Below, one piece after another: positions 12,131 to 24,758 of a stretch of 64,000 bases of DNA. The notes beneath the pieces were generated by a model. That model did no database searches, was not told the DNA's origin, and saw only the letters and a list, made by a program, of their open reading frames with translations. Position numbers and translations under genes: made by a program. Source of the stretch: Portulaca oleracea (Eukaryota; Streptophyta; Magnoliopsida; Caryophyllales; Portulacaceae); the NCBI GenBank assembly GCA_029582165.1, contig CM055874.1, positions 43,593,883 to 43,657,882 of the forward strand, given 5' to 3'. Each line of letters starts with the position of its first letter. Position 1 is the stretch's first letter.

Positions 12131-12613
12131 TTTTAAAGTTACAACCTAAAACTTATGCCACTTGTGATGATTTAAAAAAAAAAAAAAGACTAGAGTTGCT
12201 TCATTTTAATTAAACCACACCATTTATAATGTGTGATTTAATTAAAGTTGAGCAATTCCAAATTTTTTAATTATGAAAAATTGGTTTGTTAAAAAAACTT
12301 TTTGGATGTATAAATAAAAAAAAGTTTCAGATAATGTTTTTATTTATATAAGAATCATATAAATCATATATAATCATATATATACAAATAAGTGGAATAA
12401 AATTACGCACTAAAATAACAAAATTAAATAATTAAAGTACACAGTAAACATATATTATTAAAACTCTAAAAATCTAAAATATATAATACAACTTTCATGT
12501 TAATTTTTGTAATTAGCATCCTAAAATAACTAGTTTTTATATACAATTTTCATCTTCAATCTTCATACTTCAATCTTCAATCATCATCTTCATCTTCATC
12601 TTCATCTTCAATT

Positions 12614-12694
12614 TTATTGGAGGAATTTGGAAGTAGAGAGGAAAATTGTTGAGGGAAAATGTGGGGAGAAAGTGATAAAGAAAAAATGAGGAGA

Positions 12695-12759
<65 letters not shown>

Positions 12760-12860
12760 TGGAATTTGGAAGTAGAGAGGGAAATTGTTGAGGGAAAATG
12801 TGGGGAGAAAGTGATGAAGAAAAAATGAGGAGAGTATATATATATATATATATATATATG
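12614..12860. repeat. Tandem duplication of about 140 bases with (TA)n tracts
   Basis: Two near-identical blocks starting GGAATTTGGAAGTAGAGAGG (about 12622 and 12761) each end in GAGGAGAGTATA and run into TA microsatellites of about 65 and 25 bases. The block and its TA tract were duplicated together. Non-coding, inside the CACTA remnant. Confidence 0.85.
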
Positions 12861-13100
12861 GAACTAAAAATTGGGTTGAGTTTTAAAAATCTCACGCCAA
12901 TAGGCGTGAGAACTTTGAAACTCACACCAGTTCTCAGTGAAATTAAGCATTAATATTCTTACCATTCTACAATTAGGTGGTGTGAGTTTAGATGTAAAAA
13001 CTCAAGACACCTGATTGTCGAATGGTAAGAATAAAAACCACTTCTCAACTAATTAGTGTTTGGTTAATTTTTGTAATAGAATTATTATTACTGTTTAGGT

Positions 13101-13763
13101 TAGAATTGGGAAAAGTTGATCCGACACGATTACCGACCTGAACCTAACACGATATTAAACGGGTTTAGGTAGAAATTTTCAACCCGTTTAATTAAATGGG
13201 TTGACACGGTAAACCCGTTTAATTAAATGGGTTAGGTTCAGGTCAGGATTTTTGACACGAAAAAAATACCTATTTAACCCGTTTAATTAGGCATGTCACA
13301 TGGATCAAGTCATTTGCTCCATAATTATTACCCAATTATGTCGTTTATCAATAAACTTAGGTGAAAGTTACCGTTAATACTCTTTTAAATATACATAGAA
13401 CTTGTGATTTTAACTTATATTTATATTTGACTATGAATTAAAAGACATCTCCTTATATGTAACTCGAATTATATTACCATGAAAATTGTTGGGTATGATA
13501 TGTCATTATTTCAATATCACAATGAATTGTTTTGTATAAGTAATTTAATGGTTAAATGGGTAAATTGGTAATTATTCTTACACGCTTACTTAAATGGGTA
13601 AACAGGTCAAAATAAGGTCAACCCGTTTAAAATTTAAAATTTAAACGGTTTCAATTTTCAACCCGTTTAATAAATGGGTTACGTTCAGGTCGGAAGATTT
13701 TGAATCCGTTTAAGTATGACACGAACACGAACCCGACTCGACCTGACCTATTAGCCAGCTCTA
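13101..13763. mobile_element. hAT-type MITE rich in ACCCGTTTAA motifs
   Basis: A 663-base element with ends TAGAATTGG and the inverse of TAGAGCTGG, flanked by the perfect 8-base duplication GTTTAGGT (13093-13100, 13764-13771), the hAT length. The interior repeats CCCGTTTAATTAAATGGGTT-like palindromes and GACCTGAACC / GGTTCAGGTC pairs. No coding capacity. It is nested in the CACTA remnant. Confidence 0.85.
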
Positions 13764-13777
13764 GTTTAGGTTATTAC

Positions 13778-13808
<31 letters not shown>

Positions 13809-14740
13809 TAAGTATTATTATTTCCATTTAATTATTATGATTATTATTGTTGCTGTTGTTATTATATTTGTACATTAATATAATTATTAATTATTGCTAT
13901 TGTTATTGTTGTTATTATGATTGTTACTAGTATTATTAATTTAAATTATTATTTAGGGTTATTATTATAATTAATATATATTAATGTTATTATTATTTTT
14001 AGTAATTTCATTATTATTAGTAATTATTTAAAATGGTGGACTTTGACACTTCATACATCTTTTTTTTTCATTATCTGAATAGGTGGCATGAGTTTGTGGT
14101 AAAAAAACTCAAGCCAATTGGCGTGAGAATTTACTTCTCACGCAACAGATAATGGAAAAAGTAAAATTTGAAAGTGTGCCCCTTTCTTTATTTTTTTTAT
14201 AACATTATTGTAGTTATTTTTTAATTTGATAAACATTATGTTATTATGGCTATTATTAGTATTATTATTGTTATTTTTGTTAGTGTTATTTTTTTTTTAA
14301 TAATTGTTATTGTAATTATTAATAGTAACTATTATTATTGCCCTATGTAATTATTATGATTATATATTATTATTATAAATATTGCTATTATTATCATTAA
14401 TTGTTTAAATTAATATTAATTATAATTATTGCTATAATCTTAATTATAAGTAATATATATTAATGTTCTTATCATTATTATTATGATTAGTAGTTTATAA
14501 CGAGTTATATATGTATAATTAAATTAGGTTCACTCACGTAGACGACAATCTAATTAATTAATTAAATTGTCATTGGTTAAGATTTAAATAATAATTGAAA
14601 AATTCATATTAAGTCTTTAAATTGCAAAATGAACTAAATTATAAGCAAATTCAGTCCAAATTCCAAATATTCAATATTGAAACTACAATCCATGTCATGA
14701 AAAGTAAATAGCAAATTCAAATAACGAGTTAGAAACGTCT
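13764..14740. other. ATT-rich stretch of the CACTA remnant
   Basis: Long runs of degenerate ATT/TTA trinucleotides (13780-14010 and 14230-14500) surround one palindromic subterminal-type motif, AAGCCAATTGGCGTGAGAA, near 14111. No gene is seen. Confidence 0.5.
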
Positions 14741-14756
14741 AATCAATCTACATAAA

Positions 14757-15578
14757 ATCTATTCATCGTCGTCGTCGTGGTGGTTTTCCTCTTGCTGGTC
14801 GTCGCCATCATCCTCGTCTTGTTGACCATCGTCATTGTCATCGGTCCTTCGAAAAAGAATATTTGGGATCCAACAATTAAATCATTCACAAAATGTATAA
14901 TATTAACTTCGAGATTTTGATCATTATCACCATCATGCTTAATTATTGCAACATGTAAATTAATTAATTTAATTAATATGAAACAATTCACCTAGGTAAG
15001 TAGCAAAAGGGTCCTCATAAGGCGAGGTGGGCTCATCTTGGGTGGTCTGTTGAGGAGTGGAGCGGGGGGCATCGAGCTAAATGACGTTGTTTTGTTGTAG
15101 GAAGTTTCTAGGGTATCCCGTGAATGGTGCAGGAGGTTGAGTGGTGGGCACCCCTTATGGAATTGACTCAAATCCTCCGTAAAGACCACCAAGAAGCTGT
15201 AGACGACCCCCTCTTCCATAGCCACTATAAGGCAGAAAGGCTTCTCCCCCGTATGGTAGTGGCGGTTGCTCAGGCGCTCCTCCACCAAATCCCTCATATC
15301 CTCCTGTAGAGGAAGAGGAAAGGGTAAAAGGTTGTGCCCAATAGGTGGTTGGTACTGCTGTTGCAGTTGACTTTGCATTTGCTCAAACCGCCGTTGAACC
15401 CGCTCCCCTATTTTTTCCTCTATTTGTGCCTCTGATTGGTGTTTGCTTTCCTCGAGGCATTTTTCAAATTCTTGCTAAAGCTCTCTGTTCATCTCCGTAA
15501 TAGATGCTCGGACGTCAAATGGAACATAATCATCACGGCGTCGTGAGCATCTCCTAACTACGATGTGGGAGAACTTCT
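14757..15578 (-). pseudogene. CACTA transposase (Ptta/En/Spm type), C-terminal exons
   Basis: Read on the minus strand from 15578 this continues the transposase exons found at 27271-28450. It opens with a basic segment containing RRCSRRRDDYVPFD, then a Glu/Gln-rich coiled-coil-like stretch, then a Gly/Pro/Tyr-rich tail. In-frame stops interrupt the coiled-coil part and the tail. A splice-donor-like GTGAATTG follows near 14994. Farther down, one frame of 14757-14840 encodes an Asp/Glu-rich end, a common finish for these proteins, although its phase does not match cleanly. Plant Transposase_24 (PF03004) proteins have this charged helical C-terminus. The Sirevirus insertion at 15579 separates this piece from the rest of the gene. 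Confidence 0.6.
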
Positions 15579-16365
15579 TGTAGAACCCCTCTTGAGTACA
15601 TGGAAAAGGACATTCACTTGCTGTGCCCCAAGGCCATTCATGCCAAACCTCCTAAAGGACATTTGCACAACACGAGAAGTTTTTGAGGTGAAAGACAAAC
15701 AGAAACCAGAAACCAAATCAGGAAATAATCGTGAAGGTTTTTGGAAGAAATTCAAAAACGGATCCGCTGGAAAAGGAAGGAAAATCTCGAAGCAGCCAGA
15801 AAGGAAATCAAAGCAGAAAAACAATCCTCTCCTCAACGGATACAAGACGAAGAGAAGCAGCATAAATAGACACAATTCAAGAAAGAAGAAACCAACGATT
15901 CCACGGAAGAAATCGAGTGTTCAAAATAGAAATAGAGTTTTCTGTTTTGGTGTTCTTGTGAGATCTGGTGTTGCGAGAAGTGTGAGTGAAATCAATCCTT
16001 CACGGATCTAGGATTGATTGTTGCTTGTGTAGTCGATTTCTAGACGGAATTAGAGTCGACTGAATTTTGGCACCAAAGATTGAATTTGGTGTGTGTTGTT
16101 TTCAGAAAATAAGAAGCGTCCTTATAAGGCGCTTGGTTCATTGTAAAACCTAAGGACATTCATCCTAGGTTCATCACGATCTGTTTGCAATAAAGGAAGT
16201 TATTCAATTCATATATTTTAATCCTTTATCTATTCTGTCTCTACTTTCTGTTAAGGAAATTCTCAGTTGATTGCAACTGAGAACCTAACGTCCTTCATTG
16301 AGTTGTGAATTGTGCAGAAAATTTGGTAACCCTATTCATCCCCCCCCTCCTCTAAGGTTATTTTA
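15579..16365 (+). repeat. 5' LTR of the Sirevirus
   Basis: A 787-base direct repeat of 26486-27270. It starts TGTAGAACCCC and ends GGTTATTTTA, where the partner LTR ends in TCA. An open frame within it (15565-16011) is repeated in the other LTR and is not a gene. Confidence 0.95.
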
Positions 16366-16367
16366 AT

Positions 16368-16379
16368 TGGTATCAGAGC
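16368..16379 (+). other. Primer-binding site (initiator tRNA-Met)
   Basis: TGGTATCAGAGC is complementary to the 3' end of plant initiator tRNA-Met and lies two bases after the 5' LTR. It primes minus-strand DNA synthesis. Confidence 0.95.
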
Positions 16380-16413
16380 CTGGTCCACTGAAAATTCAAA
16401 GACTAATCGCTCT

Positions 16414-17909
16414 GTGGCAAAGATCATAGGAGATCACAACATAGGAGACTTAAGTCAAGGACGTTCATGGAACAGATCACCTTTGCTGACAGGTGACAAC
16501 TACAGAATTTGGAAACGCCAAATGGAGATCTTCTTGAGAAATCAAGATGAGGACATTTGGGACGTAGTCAACAAAGGAAATTATCCTACTCCCCAGAAGA
16601 CTGCTGAAGACGGAACAACAAGTGACAAACCAAGATTAGAGCATACACCTGAAGAAAAAGAACAAGCAAAGAAAAATACTCATGCACATTATCTCTTAAT
16701 CTGCAGTCTTAACTCTAATGAATTTGAAAGAGTGTCTAATTTTGATACAGCTCAGCAGATATGGAACTACTTGGTCACAACCTATGAAGGAACAAACCAA
16801 GTAAAGAAGACCAAGGTCAACATACTAGTTCAAAAATATGAAGGCTTCAAGATGGAAGAAAATGAGTCCATTGAGTCAATGTTCAAAAGATTCAGTGCAA
16901 TTATCAACCATCTCAAGTCTCTCGGAAAATCCTATTCCAATGAAGAACAAGTGAACAAGGTCCTTCAGTGTCTTCCTAGGCACAAGTGGGGACCAAAAGT
17001 AACGGCAATAGAAGAAGCTCAAGATCTAGAGACCTTGAAAATTGAAGAGCTGATTGGCAAACTCCTTGCACATGAGATACGACTGTCAGAAGGCAGTCAG
17101 ACCAATGACATTGCCCTCAAAAGCACCAAAGAACCAGAAGAAGAATCCGAGGATGATGATGAAGAAACCATGGCCATGTTAGCTAAAGGTTTCAGAGGAC
17201 TATACAGAAAGAATCCTAGATTCCGTGGCTACCTAAGAGAATCATCCTCTAAACGACCTTCACCCAAAGGTAAAATTCAAACCAAGGATGATAATGAATA
17301 TAAATGCTTTGCTTGTGGTGCAACAGATCACTTGGTCAGGGAATGTCCTCATATAAAGAAAGTCAAGGAGCAAAGTGACTTCAGAGGAAAAAGATTGAGC
17401 AGCAAAGCTTTAGTTGCCACATGGAGTGAAAGTGAAGGCAGTGAAAGTGAAAGTGAGTCCGAGGAAATTGCAAACCTTTGTCTCATGGCAAAGGGCCTTA
17501 CAGAAACACAAGTAGATGAAACACAGGCGGATGACGATGATGAGGTATTTACAAATCTCTTTCTGAAATATCCTCCACACAATTTAAAACCAAGATTACT
17601 CAATCTGCTTGATTACATTGTAACCCTCACCGACAAAGTACAATATCTCACTAGAATTGTTGAAACAAACTCCAAAACCATAGAAACCCAATTGAAGATA
17701 ATCAAAAATCTTACCTCTGATAATGTTAACATGAGAAATGAAATGTTACAGAATCGAAAAGAGCTGAATTCCACTCTCAATCAAGAAATAAACCAGTTTC
17801 ATTCTACCATAAATCCTGAGAAGAAAACCTCTACAGATAAACCTGGTTCACCCAAAACCAGACCAGAAATCTTACCCCCTCATAAACCCATAAATATACC
17901 AAAACCAAG
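16414..17909 (+). pseudogene. Sirevirus gag, interrupted
   Basis: An open frame of about 500 codons for the capsid/nucleocapsid polyprotein. The N-terminal part (about residues 20-230) is a UBN2-type gag domain, with the WNRSPLLTGDNYRIWKRQME start and the VLQCLPRHKWGPKV segment. A zinc knuckle CFACGATDHLVREC (C-x2-C-x4-H-x4-C) is near 17307-17345. Ser/Glu-rich and helical regions follow, giving the long gag tail known in Sireviruses. The frame begins at GTG; no upstream in-frame ATG follows the primer site, so the original ATG has probably mutated. The frame runs into the solo LTR at 17910 and resumes at 21197 in the same frame before a frameshift near 21.3 kb. Confidence 0.9.
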
Positions 17910-20900
17910 TGTAACGCCCCAACCGTAATCACAAGATTAAGACTATACTTTAGAATCCCAAACCTGTGATTAGCGCAGCGGAACACCTTAGGTCGAGGCA
18001 TTACCGCCGTCCCCACTCGGGACAAGGCACATACACAAACCACAATATAACAATCCACCATAAACTGTACTTAACTCCATACAACACAACTGCTAAACTT
18101 AAGGTACAAATACATTATACAACCTTTAATTAAACATATCGTATAGACCTTTCACAACCAAGTGACCTTTAATGCTCTTGAGTAACCTTGAATACCGATC
18201 TTCGATCGCCTTTAGAGAACTACCCTGTACAGACAACTTGCTCCTGCTTAACCTCGTCTTTATCCTGGGAGCTCGGACCGCCTAAAACAAAACATTGAAA
18301 TACATTCGCAAAGTGAGTGGGGAAACACTCGATCGTAAACCTCAACACGCCAAACCGTTCAAAACGGTTTTTAGTGCCGGCATTTAAATTCATTTTGAAA
18401 ACGGGAAGGGGACATAAGAATGCTAAACCATGGAATACTTTAAGCTATAAAGTTTCTACGCATATGTTGTGCTTAACATTGAAAAATTTTCATACTATAA
18501 GACGTGGTATCCCTTTTAGATCGATGACGAAGCACCTCACGCACTGACGCCCAAACCGACTCGAGTTTGGATAGGTGGATCGCTAGGCGATCGACTCGCA
18601 GTCAAGATTACTCCTAGGAGCACAGTAAAATGCTAGACTTCACTCTAGCTACTGTAGAATAGGTGTCGGGACCACTTATAAAACAATAAAATCATTAGAA
18701 CATATATATATGCAATAAAACTGTACTTGACTCTTAATAGAAGCAAGAGTTGGACAATTTGCACCTTAAGACGCTAAAACTTTGGCGGCTCAAACTTGGA
18801 GATGGCCTTGAAACTTTGTCAACCAATGTAAGCATACATAAAAATGAAGAACCGAATAAGGTTACGAATTAGAATCATGAGTTTGGGAAACTTGGTAATT
18901 ATAAATAAAATACTTTAGGAATAAAATTTCAGGTTGTAGCACAATAAAGTTTATAGCATAACTTGAGTTAGGAAAATCAAAGCAGTAAAAGAGTACATCT
19001 CGGAACAGGGAAAATCATGATCTTTAACTTTGTCAACTGGCCCAAAGGCTAGAAATGAAAGGAAGGGCCCGAAAAATGGCCCGGACAGAAGCAGTGCATA
19101 TAAAACCTTAGAAATTTCCGGGTCGGAAAGCATGAGAATAATAACGTAGAATATGGTTCAATTGAAAGGACTTGAATCCAATACAATAAGCTTGAATCGA
19201 TGATGAATGGGGTAATTAGAACTTGAAAGCTATGATATGCATGAGGGAGTTAAACATGCCGTGATAATATGATAGCAATTGAACGGTAAAACGGGGTGCG
19301 ATCAACATAATCGGATGCGATAAGACAAGCTGGGATCAATGATTTAAGCAATAAAGATGGAATGGACTTTAAACTTGGAAGCTACTAAGCTAAAAGAACT
19401 CTTAGCTAGCTTAAGACATTGAATATCATACCATAGAAAGATGGGGAAACAAAATACTTTAACAAACTCATTAGCTTTTGGGAAGCCATCCTTAAGACTC
19501 ACTTAAGACTCCAATATAGTACTTTTAGCCTTAAACACATAACTCCAACATGCTAACTTATAGCTATGACCCATTTATGCTTAGAACCCCTTATTGGGTT
19601 GATTGGAGGCCCAAAAGACATACATTTACGCAAACCAACTTGGGCAGAAATTTATCCCGGACAGCCCTGCTTCCCGGGCTCGTAACTCACACTCCCGATA
19701 TCCGATGACTATGAACCATACCTTTCCGGAAAGCTTGCAATGTGGCCTAAAACTCTTATGTTTATCACTAAAACCAATAAAGTCTCCAAAGGTCCGAAAA
19801 TCAGCCCTCAAAACACTGACTCAGAAATCGTATATAAAAACGTGAGGTTACGGTTTTGGTCGTAACTCGGGCTATACATGTCGGAAACTCGAAATTCCAA
19901 AGCCTACGGTTTGCTAACACTTTAGGCTATCAAATGGAGTAGAAATCTGGGCAAAAATCCCACTTTTTTCCCGCTGTAAATTTCAGAATATAAACAGAGA
20001 CTTATGTTTACTGAAAATTCTGGTTTGTAACTTGGTCTTTCACTCCTAATCATATCAAAACATAACCAAATCCCATATAACCTTAATCCATCATATTTCC
20101 AGAATATAACCTATGAAAATCCATTCATCAAAGGCCTCAAAACCACATGCATAAACATATAAACATCATCCACCATGAATATACTCAAGAAACCTCAAGA
20201 ACACTTCCAAAAATCACATGCATGTATTCCAAAATCAAACCCTAACTTAACCAATACGATTATATACTTGAATTCAAGATAAAAGAGAGTAAAAGAGGTA
20301 GAATCTATGAGAATTACAAGTATGAAACATAGATTTTCAGATTAGGGTTCATAGAAATTGAAATTGGGGTTTTTGAGAAGTTACCTTTGAGTTAAAAATT
20401 GGAGAAAACACAAAAGGGAGGAAGGGTGGTGGCGGCCCACCAGGGCGGCAGTGGGCACCTCGCCGGTGCGGAAACAGTCCAGCAATGGGCTGTGCTGCTG
20501 TGGTTCTCGCCACAGATAGCAAGAGGGAGATTAGAGGAGAAAGAGCTTGGTGTGGGGAAATTGGCATGAATTATAATGAAATAAACCCCCCTCCCCTTTA
20601 CTAATATCAATATACTCCCTCTAAATACTTAAAACCATTCTGAATTTGTAATTAAAATACAATGATTGTAATGTAATAAACTTATGATAATTACTTTGTA
20701 CCAAATAAAATCAATTGGTAATAATTGGGTTAAAATAAAATAACACTTGGATGTAGAAAATCCAAATAAATGAAACACCAATATTACTTGTACTTTAAAT
20801 GAAATAAATATACCCCAAATAAATTAAGGTTTGGGCAATAAAATATACATGTTACGAGGTCGAATAATTAGACCCCGTTCGGTTAAGAAAACCGCGTAGA

Positions 20901-21191
20901 CGGTAAAACCCGGTGCAATTTAACTTAACGTGTAAATAACTTTATAACCTAAATCGTATAACCTGAAATACTTTAACTCATTGAATGAACATGTAAAGTG
21001 AAATTTTTAAACCGATAATTCGGCATCTTGGCCATCTCCTGCACAAGACACGACACCGATAACAATAAATAATAAATAAATCAATAAATAAATAAGTAAC
21101 GGTAAACGCGGAAGAAAAAAATTAGAACGCGATTTGCGTAACTACTGTGCTTTATATATAATTAAACGTGATTTTGGGGTGGGTTGTTACA
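17910..21191 (-). mobile_element. Solo LTR of a Ty3 chromovirus (Tekay-like), nested in gag
   Basis: A 3282-base insert with ends TGTAACGCCCC and GGTTGTTACA, flanked by the 5-base duplication CCAAG (17905-17909, 21192-21196). No gag or pol sequence, primer site or polypurine tract is inside, so it is a single LTR left by recombination. Read on the minus strand it starts TGTAACAACCC and soon shows GCGTTTACCGTTA followed by TTATTTATTTAT. Both features also occur at the start of the LTR at 60219, so I assign it to the same lineage in minus orientation. A GC-rich leader-like patch around 20400-20560 encodes short Pro/Ala-rich frames of doubtful meaning. Confidence 0.85.
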
Positions 21192-21196
21192 CCAAG

Positions 21197-24100
21197 AACC
21201 AAAACAAAGTGGGTTCCAAAGAAGTCAAACAACAAGCATGTTTCCCCAACTAAAGAAACCTTTTATAAACCTCCTGGTCCAAATAAAGGTATAATGTCCT
21301 TCAGTGCAGGTATGTCTCAGGGCTCACAACGACCTCTGGTATTTGGACAGTGGATGCTCGAGACACATGACTGGAGATCCAACCAAATTCAAAGAACTCA
21401 AGGACATCAGAAGTGGGAAGGTAACGTTTGGAGACAAAAGCCAAGGGAAGATCCTTGGAGTCGGCAAGGTCGGTAAGAACTCAGTCAACTGTATAAATGA
21501 TGTATATTATGTAGAAGGTTTAGAGTATAATCTTTTAAGTATTTCTCAGTTTTGTGATAAAGGCTATAAAGTCTGGTTCAATAAGAACTCATGCGTCGTA
21601 GAAAAAGAATCTCATGAAATAGTCCTTAGAGGTCATCGAATGAACAATGTGTATGTTATTGACCTCAGTGATCATATGACAAAGGACCTCACCTGTCTTA
21701 GAGTTGCATCAGATGAAACCTGGTTATGGCATCGTAGATTGGGACATATGAACATGAAAACCCTTCAAAAGCTAAAACACCTAGGCTTGGTTAGAGGACT
21801 ACCATCTCAAAATTTCATTCGTGACAAAATATGTGATGCATGCACTAGAGGCAAACAGACCAGAACCTCCTTTAAATCCATATCTCAAGTAACTACCTCT
21901 AAATGCCTAGAACTGTTGCATATGGACCTCTGTGGACCAATTCCATACAAAAGTCTAGGAGGACGTTCATACATACTAGTCATTGTTGATGATTATTCTA
22001 GATTTACCTGGGTTTTATTTTTGAAGGATAAGACAGAGGCTTACCCAGGATTTGAGAAATTATACAGACAACTCAAGGTCCTTACAGGACTAAATATGGT
22101 GTCTATAAGAACAGATCATGGAAAAGAGTTTGATAATCGAGAGTAATTTGGAAGATTCTGTGATCAAGAAGGGGTTACACATAACTTCTCTGCCCCAAGG
22201 ACACCACAACAGAATGGTGTGGTTGAACGGAAGAACCGCACACTGGAAAACATGGCCAAAACAATCATCTGTGAGAACAACCTACCCCTCTTTCTTTGGG
22301 CTGAAATTATAAATGCTTCAAATTATATTCTCAACAGATGTACCATAAGGTCCTTCATGAAGAAGACACCCTATGAGTTGTTCAAAGGTAAGACACCAAA
22401 TGTAGCTCATCTCAAGGCCATTGGATGCAAATGCTTCGTTCATAACAATAGCAAGAAGGCCTTAAGCAAGTTTGAGCCAAGAAGTGAAGAAGGAATTCTG
22501 GTAGGATATTCCTTATCTAGCAAGGCCTACAGAGCCTACATCAAAGCATCAAAGAAGGTGGAGGAATCAATTCATGTTGTCTTCGATGAAACTTCCACCC
22601 CTTCTTCAGAAAGGTCCTCCATCAAGTTCCAGATTCATCAAGATGATGATGACGAGGACACCCCTCGTATATTTCAGCAAGGTCCTTCTCAACAAAATGA
22701 AGAACCTCATCCTGATGATACCATGCAATCAACGTCAGAACATGAGGAAAATGCACCTCAAGGACCTCCGCATGATGAAGAAGGACCTTCCTCAAATGAA
22801 GGACAAGGACCTTCACCAACTCCTCAAATGACTGATACTGCACAGCAGAACACCGAGGAGTCATCAACTACCTTCAGGTTCAAACCTGCTCATCTAGCCG
22901 ACAATCTCCTTTCAGGTCTGGAAACAGGTATTAGAACTCGATCCTCTCTCAGAAACTTTTGTGCCTTTCATGCATTCGTTTCTCAGATTGAACCTAAAGG
23001 CCCTGAAGAAGCACTAAAGGATAATAATTGGATACTTGCCATGCAAGAAGAGCTCAACCAGTTTGAGCGGAATAAAGTTTGGAAGCTTGTTCAACGACCA
23101 AAACACCACCCTGTGATTGGTGTTAAATGGGTCTTCCGTAACAAATTAGATGAACATGGTATCATCACAAGAAACAAAGCAAGATTAGTAGCAAAAGGTT
23201 ACAATCAAGAAGAAGGCATTGATTATGAGGAAACCTTTGCTCCAATCGCAAGACTAGAGGCCATTCAGATACTCTTGGCCTATGCATCATCAACTCAAAT
23301 GAAACTATATCAGATGGATGTCAAGAGTGCCTTCCTAAATGGGCACCTAAAAGAAGAAGTCTATGTCGAACAACCTCCAGGATTTGAGCAACAAGATCCA
23401 GAAACTCATGTTTATAAGCTTCAAAAGGCCCTTTATGGGCTCAAACAAGCCCCAAGGGCTTGGTATGAGAGACTAAGCTCCTTTCTCCTGAGTAATGGAT
23501 TCGCAAGAGGTCTCATAGACAAAACACTGTTCATCAAAATCACAGGTCAGGAGTCCACCATTATTCAAATTTATGTAGATGACATTATTTTTGGTGCTAC
23601 TAATGAGATCTTAGTGAAGGATTTCTCTGATTTAATGAGCAAAGAATTTGAGATGAGCCTAGTAGGAGAACTCAGATTCTTTCTTGGCTTACAAATCAAA
23701 CAAAATGAAGATGGCATCTTTATTAATCAGAGTAAATATGTGAAAGAGCTTCTCACGAAATATGGGCTTGAAAACGCCAAGCATTGCAGCACCCCAATGT
23801 CCTACACTCTAATACTTGATCATGATCACAATGGTAAGGACATTCCTATTAAAACCTATAGAGGTATGATCGGATCTCTACTTTACTTAACTGCTAGTCG
23901 TCCTGACATTATGTTCAGCGTGTGCTTATGTGCTAGATTTCAAAGTGCTCCTAAAGAATCTCACTTGATTGCAGTCAAAAGAATTTTGAGATATCTTGCA
24001 GGTACTAAGGACATTGGCCTATGGTACCCCAGCAACAATCCCCTTCACCTGATTGGATATACAGACGCAGATTTTGCTGGATCTAGAACTGACAGAAAGA

Positions 24101-24468
24101 GCACCTCTGGAGGATGCCAGATGCTAGGGATGTCATTGATATCTTGGCAATCAAAGAAACAAAATGTCGTTGCTCTCTCTACAGCAGAAGCTGAGTACAT
24201 AGCAGCCGGTGCATGTTGTGCTCAACTCTTATGGATAAAACAGCAACTCAAGGACATTGGGATTGAGTCTTCAAATATCCTAATCAAGTGTGACAATCAA
24301 AGTGCCATTCACATCACCAAAAATCCAGTACAACATTCCCGCACCAAACACATTGAAGTTCGACATCATTTCATCCGAGATCATGTAGACAAAGGCCATA
24401 TCACTTTGGACTTTGTCCCTACCCATCAACAACTGGCTGATATCTTCACCAAGGCCCTTCCCACATAA
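21197..24468 (+). pseudogene. Sirevirus pol (protease, integrase, reverse transcriptase, RNase H)
   Basis: Pol resumes after the solo LTR. Protease: WYLDSGCSRHMTGD with the catalytic DSG near 21340. Integrase: zinc-binding HRRLGHMN...CDACTRGK (about 21730-21860) and catalytic core with HMDLCGP, RTDHGKEF and [11 protein letters not shown] supplying the DDE triad. Reverse transcriptase: from about 23020, with [11 protein letters not shown] and the YVDD active site at 23572-23583. RNase [22 protein letters not shown] and CDNQSAIH. It ends at TAA after DIFTKALPT, the usual Copia finish. Breaks: a one-base phase change between gag and protease near 21290-21310, and an in-frame TAA at 22144-22146 inside the integrase core. 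Everything from 22147 to the end is open. Confidence 0.95.
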
Positions 24469-24520
24469 CAATTTCTCACCAATAGAAGGGAGATTGGCAT
24501 GCTACAACTTGAATGACTAG

Positions 24521-24558
24521 TTAAGGGGGAGCTAGCATTCCCCTATCCAGGGGGAGCT
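24521..24558 (+). other. Polypurine tracts downstream of pol
   Basis: TTAAGGGGGAGCT (24521-24533) and CCAGGGGGAGCT (24547-24558) resemble the true polypurine tract at 26471. Extra tract copies between pol and the 3' LTR are a known Sirevirus trait. A weaker form, GAAGGGAGATTGG, precedes them near 24485. Confidence 0.7.
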
Positions 24559-24758
24559 AAGGACCTTCCCTACCAGGTATATTCTAAAACTTCAAGACTC
24601 ATACAAGGACCTTAACAATCTTGTCTTGGAACCAAACTGAGGCTTATTATCAAAACCTTGGCATATGATTATTTTTGCAGTTCCTCTATAACTGTTAAGA
24701 GTAACCGTCTCTTTTTTTTAAAATTAAAACACCTTTTCCGTTTCTTTTTCCTCCCTTT

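Noticed and set aside
12614..12925. 103-codon minus frame through the TA tracts
   Set aside because: It is mostly an Ile-Tyr run translated from a microsatellite.
15565..16011. 148-codon frame, repeated at 26418-26918
   Set aside because: Both lie in the Sirevirus LTRs. The duplication is due to the LTR, not to a gene pair.
17910..21191. A DNA transposon with TGTAAC...GTTACA inverted ends
   Set aside because: The 5-base duplication, TG...CA ends and resemblance to the 60219 LTR favour a solo LTR.
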